A stretch of 22,135 nt of DNA from contig JADIIU010000177.1 of the NCBI GenBank assembly GCA_027603945.1, positions 1-22,135 of the forward strand. The letters are read 5' to 3'. The notes beneath the pieces were generated by a model. It did no database searches, was not told the DNA's origin, and saw nothing but the letters and a program-made list of their open reading frames with translations. Source of the DNA: Terramyces sp. JEL0728 (taxonomy: Eukaryota; Chytridiomycota; Chytridiomycetes; Rhizophydiales; Terramycetaceae). Shown here piece by piece: positions 17,417-22,135 of the stretch. The translations under genes were made by a program, and so were the position numbers. The stretch's first letter is position 1; every line of letters begins with the position of its first letter.

Positions 17417-17615
17417 ACAAGTTTGAAAAAGAATAATCGATTTCTCTTACAGGTGGCGCATTGGTGATTCCATTCTGCATTGTTTAAGCAAGGAAAGAAT
17501 AGAAAGCAGTTTTTATTCTCAATATCGGTATACAGCCAATACAATATATAATGGGAACGCAACTAGCACCAGACATTGTGTTGCAATCACCGCTTTTCTG
17601 GGTGAACACAAAGGA

Positions 17616-19073
17616 TCAATAATCAAACACGATTTCTTTCGAGCACAGCCTTGCCATTCTCCTAACTCTATTATCACACTCGCTAGTTATTATTAGTCTA
17701 GCCAACTTTGAATTCTGGTATGTTTGAAACATAGAAGCATACTCTTTACTTCCAAGGGGTCCTTTGAATACTACTGTTCTGATACGCGATTGTTCAAACA
17801 CCTCGCACATTTCCTCTGTCAGGGCATCCCATATCTCGATATATTCCAAATTGGTATGCGGAATGAGATCTTTTACAGACGCAAAATCCACGCAAAATCC
17901 ATATATCTGCGTGATTCTGGAGTTTGCCAGACTTTGAAATAACGGGTGCTGATCTTCAATCTCTGAGCGTTCTATTGTGATTGATTTAAAAGGCAAATTG
18001 TAAAGGTGTTGAGATAGTATAAATGCGTCTTCATTACTGAACACAAATCCGAGTGATACAGTTTCTATCGTACTGTTGACACACTGCTGCAGGAATTCGT
18101 TAAATAATCGTGTTCGAATCCACAGTTTTAGATCTTTAATTTTCGTTTTTGAAATGACCCTATTGATCGACTGCTGACTTTCGATCGACAGTTCATTTTC
18201 AAAATGAAAAACTTGCAATTGCGATTTAGCTAAATATTCCAGAGAAAGTGAGACGTCGTCCAGCAAATGCTCGCCCAGGTATAATTCTGTGAGTTTGGAT
18301 TGTGGTAAAGATGCCAACACCGTTTGAATTCCCGGTTTGGATATTGGATTAAATGACAAATCCAACGCTGTAACTTGCGACTTGATAATTATTTCAGCGA
18401 TATCTCTTGCTCCACTGTCCTGAATAAAGTTTCCCGAAAGGTTTAAATATTGAATTCTCGAGTTTATAATTGCAGATTTCATTTCGGCAACAAAATCATC
18501 CATCAGATCGTTGTGCATTATCGAAAGTTTTGTAATTGACGATACAGTAACAAAATTTTTGTATAAGGTGAGATTCCGCTCATATAGCTGCATATTGGTT
18601 TTCATTCCTACACACAGATCAATGATGTTAGGCTGATTGAATAGCTCCAGATACTCCATGTTGTGAAATAGCCCATTAAGTTGAATTTTCTGGGCTCGTA
18701 TATTCATGAGTGCGCTCGATAACTCTATATATTCACTGGGCTGTCCATGCGATATTTTAATTCGAAGCAAGTCTGTCCTTGGTAAATATTGCTGAATAAG
18801 CAATAATGTGGTAATTGAAATATCAATTTGTGTAAATCTCCACTTGTAATTCGATAATTGTTCTATTTGAGGATCGTATTGGAATGATTTCAGCGAATCG
18901 GGCTGTAATATTGGCCAAATACATTCTGGTTTCACTCGGCACTTTGAAAATATTTGGATTGGATATAGCCTCCGGTAATTCGCTTTACTGGTTAGTGATA
19001 AGTTGAATATATCCAGTCCTTGCAGGTAGTAAATAATTTTGCACTCCAGGATATCAAAAGGCAATTCCTCCAT
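17616..19073 (-). CDS. F-box / leucine-rich-repeat protein 3
   Basis: A single exon of 485 aa. The F-box pattern LPFDILECKIIYYLQGLDIF, then NLSLTSKANYRRL, occupies residues 4-37. The ribonuclease-inhibitor-like repeats include ITKLSIMHNDLMDDFVAEM, IQYLNLSGNFIQDSGARDI, VTALDLSFNPISKPGI and LTELYLGEHLLDDVSL. These are closely parallel to protein 1 (IKYIDLSGNCIEGMGL, LTKLDVSLNPIS), so proteins 1 and 3 are the nearest pair of the three. It is a probable SCF ubiquitin-ligase adaptor with unknown substrate. It is single-exon like its paralogues, while most neighbouring housekeeping genes are spliced. Confidence 0.8.
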   Translation of the reverse strand: MEELPFDILECKIIYYLQGLDIFNLSLTSKANYRRLYPIQIFSKCRVKPECIWPILQPDSLKSFQYDPQIEQLSNYKWRFTQIDISITTLLLIQQYLPRTDLLRIKISHGQPSEYIELSSALMNIRAQKIQLNGLFHNMEYLELFNQPNIIDLCVGMKTNMQLYERNLTLYKNFVTVSSITKLSIMHNDLMDDFVAEMKSAIINSRIQYLNLSGNFIQDSGARDIAEIIIKSQVTALDLSFNPISKPGIQTVLASLPQSKLTELYLGEHLLDDVSLSLEYLAKSQLQVFHFENELSIESQQSINRVISKTKIKDLKLWIRTRLFNEFLQQCVNSTIETVSLGFVFSNEDAFILSQHLYNLPFKSITIERSEIEDQHPLFQSLANSRITQIYGFCVDFASVKDLIPHTNLEYIEIWDALTEEMCEVFEQSRIRTVVFKGPLGSKEYASMFQTYQNSKLARLIITSECDNRVRRMARLCSKEIVFDY

Positions 19074-19180
19074 TTTCTAAAAAAAATGATGTGACAGCCA
19101 AATTTGTAATCCTGGTGCCTTTCTCATCATTAGTTGGGTTAGATTTAGAATTGGCGGAGCCATGGAAGATGCGAAAGTAG

Positions 19181-19423
19181 ATGAAAGTGCAGAACTGTCA
19201 GAATTTCAGCTATGGCAACATTCACGATAGAAATTATAGCGTGAATTCTCACACTTTACTTTTGCCAAACTATAATGAGCATATTCAGAGACCTGCTTTA
19301 ATGTTCGACGACATTGCTCTCGATTATCCATTCGAACCGTCCCGCCTAGTTGGATCGCACAGCTTTAGGAGTAGACGTTCATTAGCAATCGCTCTTGTAA
19401 AGAGAAATATTTGTCAAGGCTAG
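19181..19423 (+). CDS. Small open frame upstream of the UBX gene, unrecognised
   Basis: 80 codons from an ATG at 19181 (MKVQNCQNFSYGN...), with a moderately basic C terminus (SFRSRRSLAIALVKRN). It ends 22 bases before the FAF2 start. An earlier ATG at 19162 (MEDAK...) could be joined by a 16- or 25-nt GT-AG removal, but neither has the branch-like motif of the other introns. No domain is recognised. It may be a small gene, part of the FAF2 5' leader, or chance. Confidence 0.35.
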   Translation: MKVQNCQNFSYGNIHDRNYSVNSHTLLLPNYNEHIQRPALMFDDIALDYPFEPSRLVGSHSFRSRRSLAIALVKRNICQG

Positions 19424-19445
19424 CCACAAACTTTTGCTGAATTTA

Positions 19446-20848
19446 ATGGATCATCTTGACCCCGAACAGCAAGAGTCTGTTCAACAATTTCAGGTACATT
19501 TTTCTAATAGTAGAATATATCCGGAATAAATCAAGTCAGTCTTGCAATAGAAATCCTTGAAAACCATGATTGGGATTTGCCTCAAGCAGTTGAAAGTTTC
19601 CTGACCGAACAAACAATCCCTTCAAAGGTACAATCAGAACCATCATCATCCAGAACACCTACAAGAACGCCTGCAAGAGCACCAGCTCAAGTACGAACTG
19701 CAGGAGCCGTTTCTCGACCAAAACCTTCAATTTTTTCCCTTTTAACAACTCCTTTTATCTGGGGATATAAATTATTGTGGAATATCTTGACCGTTACACT
19801 TTCATTTTTCCCATTTTGGAAGAATAGAAGAATTAGAGCCAGTACCGATCCAACAGATTGTGCAATCAAGTTTAGGAAAGAGTTTATCAAGAACTATGGA
19901 GAAAAAGGACCGCAATTCTTTGAAGGATCTTACTCGAACGCTTTAGATGCTGCAAAAAGAGAGTTGAGATATATGCTGGCGGTACTTAATTCCGAAGAAC
20001 ATGACGATAATGACCTCTTTTGCCGGTAATCTTAATTGACCGCAGAGATACTTTGACCTCGGATTTATTCTCTAGCTTTATTAGAGACAAGGATGTATTG
20101 GTTTGGGGAGGCAGTGTGCTTGAAAGCGAACCGTTCAAAGGTATCTGCGGACTAACAAAGTTGCGGAGTTGCTGGGGGCAACCAAATACCCTTTCATGGC
20201 TCTTATTGCTCTGCATGATTCTCGAATGAAAGTTGTTCACAGGTTTGAAGGAATCACTGAGCCGGAAGCATTCATTAGTATCACTTCCAATTTTATGAAT
20301 CAATTGGATCAGTTTTACAACCAGGCTAGGGCAGAAAAAAGGGAACGCGAACTTGCCAGATCGATCAGGGAACAACAGGATATGGCCTATCAGCAATCCC
20401 TGAAAGCCGACAGGGAGAAAGCGGAAAAGCTGAAACGCGAGCAGGAAGCTGCAGCTCAACTTGAAAGGGCAGCCAAACTCCAGGAAATTGAAATCGAATT
20501 AAAAAGACAGCAAAAAAGAGAATACAAGTTACAGCTAGCACAAAACCTTCCAAGTGAACCTGAACAAAAGGATAATGTCGCCAATTTATCGATTAGACTG
20601 CCAAATGGAACTCGATTGACCCGCAGATTTGATGCAGAGACAAAAATCAAAGTAATCTTGATATAACTTAGAATTTACATGATTTCATCGAAAGTAACGA
20701 TTTGGAGCCAATTGACCTCTTATCTGAATTTGTTATTGTAAATACTTACCCAAGAAAAGAGTACACCGACCTGAACCTTACATTTAAAGACGCAGGGTTA
20801 TATCCTAGTGCCGCTGTCATTGTTGAAGAGGTTTTCGAAGATGAATAG
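19446..20848 (+). CDS. FAF2: FAF2/UBXD8-type UBA-UAS-UBX protein (Ubx2-like)
   Basis: Exons 19446-19493, 19514-20025, 20046-20140, 20161-20651 and 20672-20848 (four 20-nt introns) give 440 aa; human FAF2 has 445. This ER and lipid-droplet protein recruits Cdc48/p97 through its UBX domain for ER-associated degradation. Seen in order: a UBA-type segment (LAIEILENHDWDLPQAVESFL, about 25-45); a membrane hairpin (FSLLTTPFIWGYKLLWNILT, then FFPFW); a UAS thioredoxin-like domain (FEGSYSNALDAAKREL, LVWGGSVLESEPFK, YPFMALIALHDSRMKVV); a long charged coiled coil (QQDMAYQQSLKADREKAEKL); and a UBX domain (IRLPNGTRLTRRFD, DFIESNDLEPIDLL, LTFKDAGLYPSAAVIVEE). The p97-contact FPR loop of UBX reads YPR here. 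All splice junctions restore family sequence. Confidence 0.94.
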
Positions 20849-20889
20849 TAAAGCCAAGACGATTAATGTCAACTAAATATATATTATAA

Positions 20890-21952
20890 TTACCATGGGT
20901 TTTCGTAGGATCTGTGCAACATATCAGCAACTGGTGCAATACTGACTTCTTCCATGCGAACAGTAATATCTTCTGTGATACGATTTCTAGGTGGTTTTTC
21001 TGGAATTCCAGAATCTTCCTGCTCAGCCCAATTGGTACTTGAGTAGCCACGAGTATTCAATTGCTCTGCAGGTGGTGAGATGTCCTTAGCTTCGCTCCAA
21101 TTGCTACTTGGAAAATTTAATTGCTCTGCAGCAGGTGAAATGTCAGATCCAGGATAATGCTGAGAAATATTTGAAGAATCTATAATTTCTGGCTGAAAGT
21201 ATGAGTGGTTAGATTCAATAAGCTCTAAATCTGGTAGCCTCATCAGAGCATGTTGGAAATCACTGTAGATTTGGTTGGTCATACTTCGCCCTGATGTAAA
21301 CTATAGAGTACCTTTGAATGCAGGTAAATCCTCACCGGGCTTTACTTCAAATTGAGGAATTTGAGCTGCAAGATGATTTCCATAGATGCCAACTTGTTTT
21401 GCCTGCATCAATCAAAACAAACCTTTAGTGCGAATTTCAAAATCCCATTGAATTGGGCAGAGAGTCCTTCTTGCAACAATAATCTCTTCTTGGATTCATA
21501 AACTGCAACTTCTTCCCTTTCTTGTTTTTCCAAGAAATCTCTATCAGCAACCAACACTTCATACGGCTTCCCAGCTTTAATAGCTCGCTGGCACTTTTCT
21601 GCTGCTGCTTTCAATTTTTGTCTAGTAGCTGAAATTTCATCATACAATGTTCTAATATCCTTTAATTTTTCCCTGAAAGCAGTTTGAGAGTCAGTGTATT
21701 CGTTCAGAATAAAAGTGAATTCATTCATCATTGAGGTGTATCCTTTTGTAATTTCCTTTAAATCTTCATGCTCTCCATCTCCCCATATTTGAATGTATCG
21801 GGAAGCTGGGTTACTGTTTGGTTACCTGATGTAGTGCTTCTGGTGACACTATTCATGCCGGCAATGCAATCCTTTTCTTCGGAAATGCAGTTGGATAAGT
21901 GCGGATCATTTGCCTTGAGGTTTATTATCGATCGTTTTATACCTCCAAACAT
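20890..21952 (-). CDS. Eisosome Pil1/Lsp1-like BAR-domain protein
   Basis: Exons 21952-21826, 21805-21423, 21402-21312 and 21290-20890 (introns 20, 20, 21 nt) give 333 aa, close to yeast Pil1 (339). Pil1-type BAR proteins assemble into plasma-membrane furrows (eisosomes). After splicing the sequence reads SASRYIQIWGDGEHEDLKEI, recalling the A-x-QLSIWG...DVSDI segment of Pil1. It continues as a long helical region (FREKLKDIRTLYDEISATRQKL, KPYEVLVADRDFLEKQEREE, LLLQEGLSAQFNGILKFALK) and then AKQVGIYGNHLAAQIPQFEV, equivalent to the A-x-YG segment. The acidic tail carries a 20-residue duplication. Pil1 identity is moderate: another BAR family is possible. It converges on FAF2 with a 41-base gap. 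Confidence 0.68.
21019..21145 (-). repeat. About 60-nt coding duplication in the Pil1-like tail
   Basis: Two copies encode DISPAAEQLNFPSSNWSEA and DISPPAEQLN...YSSTNWAEQ. At DNA level AATTGCTCTGCAG recurs at 60-base spacing on the plus strand (21059 and 21119). The second protein copy carries a few extra residues. Confidence 0.75.
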
Positions 21953-22091
21953 TTGAAGAAATTTTGTGTGGCTAGAGATTGGGGGGTTTCAAAGTTTCAC
22001 AAATATTAAATTGTACTGTAAAAGAATGTGCCAGTAAAAACTGAAAACAATAAATTACAGACAAACATTTGTTTCCCTCCTACACAACAGA

Positions 22092-22135
22092 TTATCTTTG
22101 TAAGGCGTCTTCATAGTTGGAGTTTGATGGCTTGA
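22092..22135 (-). CDS. Possible 3' end of a further gene (very weak)
   Basis: From the window edge a minus-strand frame reads KPSNSNYEDALQR and stops at 22092. The stretch is too short to identify, and the other frames are also open for part of it. The remaining 21953-22091 is the AT-rich upstream region of the Pil1-like gene. Confidence 0.2.
   Translation of the reverse strand, partial: KPSNSNYEDALQR

Noticed and set aside
1..22135. CRISPR arrays, insertion sequences, bacterial operons or an altered genetic code
   Set aside because: No regularly spaced repeats or transposase genes were seen; genes are spliced and eukaryotic, and all three standard stops terminate conserved proteins.

Overview
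This is a gene-dense stretch of nuclear DNA from a fungus. Fungal markers are CBM1 cellulose-binding modules (CxxGxGYxGxxCC...WWxSC), an NDT80/PhoG transcription factor, a Pil1-type eisosome protein, a two-copper tyrosinase and a TRM9 methyltransferase. The CBM1-armed secretome, ankyrin and F-box/LRR paralogues and an EXORDIUM-type protein would fit a chytrid or another early-diverging zoosporic fungus. That placement is inference; no rRNA or other taxonomic marker is present. TAA, TAG and TGA are all used as stops, so the code looks standard.

The most striking property is intron size. I rebuilt ten spliced genes by matching reading frames to conserved family motifs, and every intron is 18-22 nt: 24 introns (1 x 18, 6 x 19, 11 x 20, 2 x 21, 4 x 22). 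Each runs GT...AG, most begin GTA, and most have a TAAY or TGAY branch-like motif a few bases before the AG. In ERD2 two such introns lie directly head to tail with no exon between them. Intergenic gaps are short, convergent genes end within tens of bases of each other or overlap, and several AATAAA signals overlap the stop codon.

Layout. 1-337 (-): 5' part of a CBM1 secreted protein. 879-2214 (-): tyrosinase, four exons. 2321-3742 (-): F-box/LRR protein 1. 3912-5021 (+): ankyrin-repeat protein, overlapping tail to tail with 5010-5773 (-), a TTF-type zinc-finger protein. 6074-7217 (+): secreted CBM1 protein A, followed by the decayed relic of a paralogue (about 7365-7536). 7572-8582 (-): EXORDIUM/PHI-1-like secreted protein. 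8991-9972 (+): ERCC8/CSA WD40 repair protein. 10182-11335 and 11753-12856 (+): secreted CBM1 proteins B and C. 12945-13602 (+): TRM9. 13650-15053 (-): F-box/LRR protein 2. 15378-16099 (+): ERD2. 16141-17416 (-): NDT80-like factor. 17616-19073 (-): F-box/LRR protein 3. 19446-20848 (+): FAF2/UBXD8-type UBA-UAS-UBX protein. 20890-21952 (-): Pil1-like BAR protein. Two unrecognised small frames lie at 15193-15375 and 19181-19423.

The window mixes housekeeping genes (ERCC8, TRM9, ERD2, FAF2, PIL1-like) with lineage-type secreted and paralogous families. Proteins A, B and C and the relic form a local cluster of one secreted beta-rich family fused to paired CBM1 modules, presumably acting on cellulose-containing walls. 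The three F-box/LRR proteins are dispersed paralogues on one strand.
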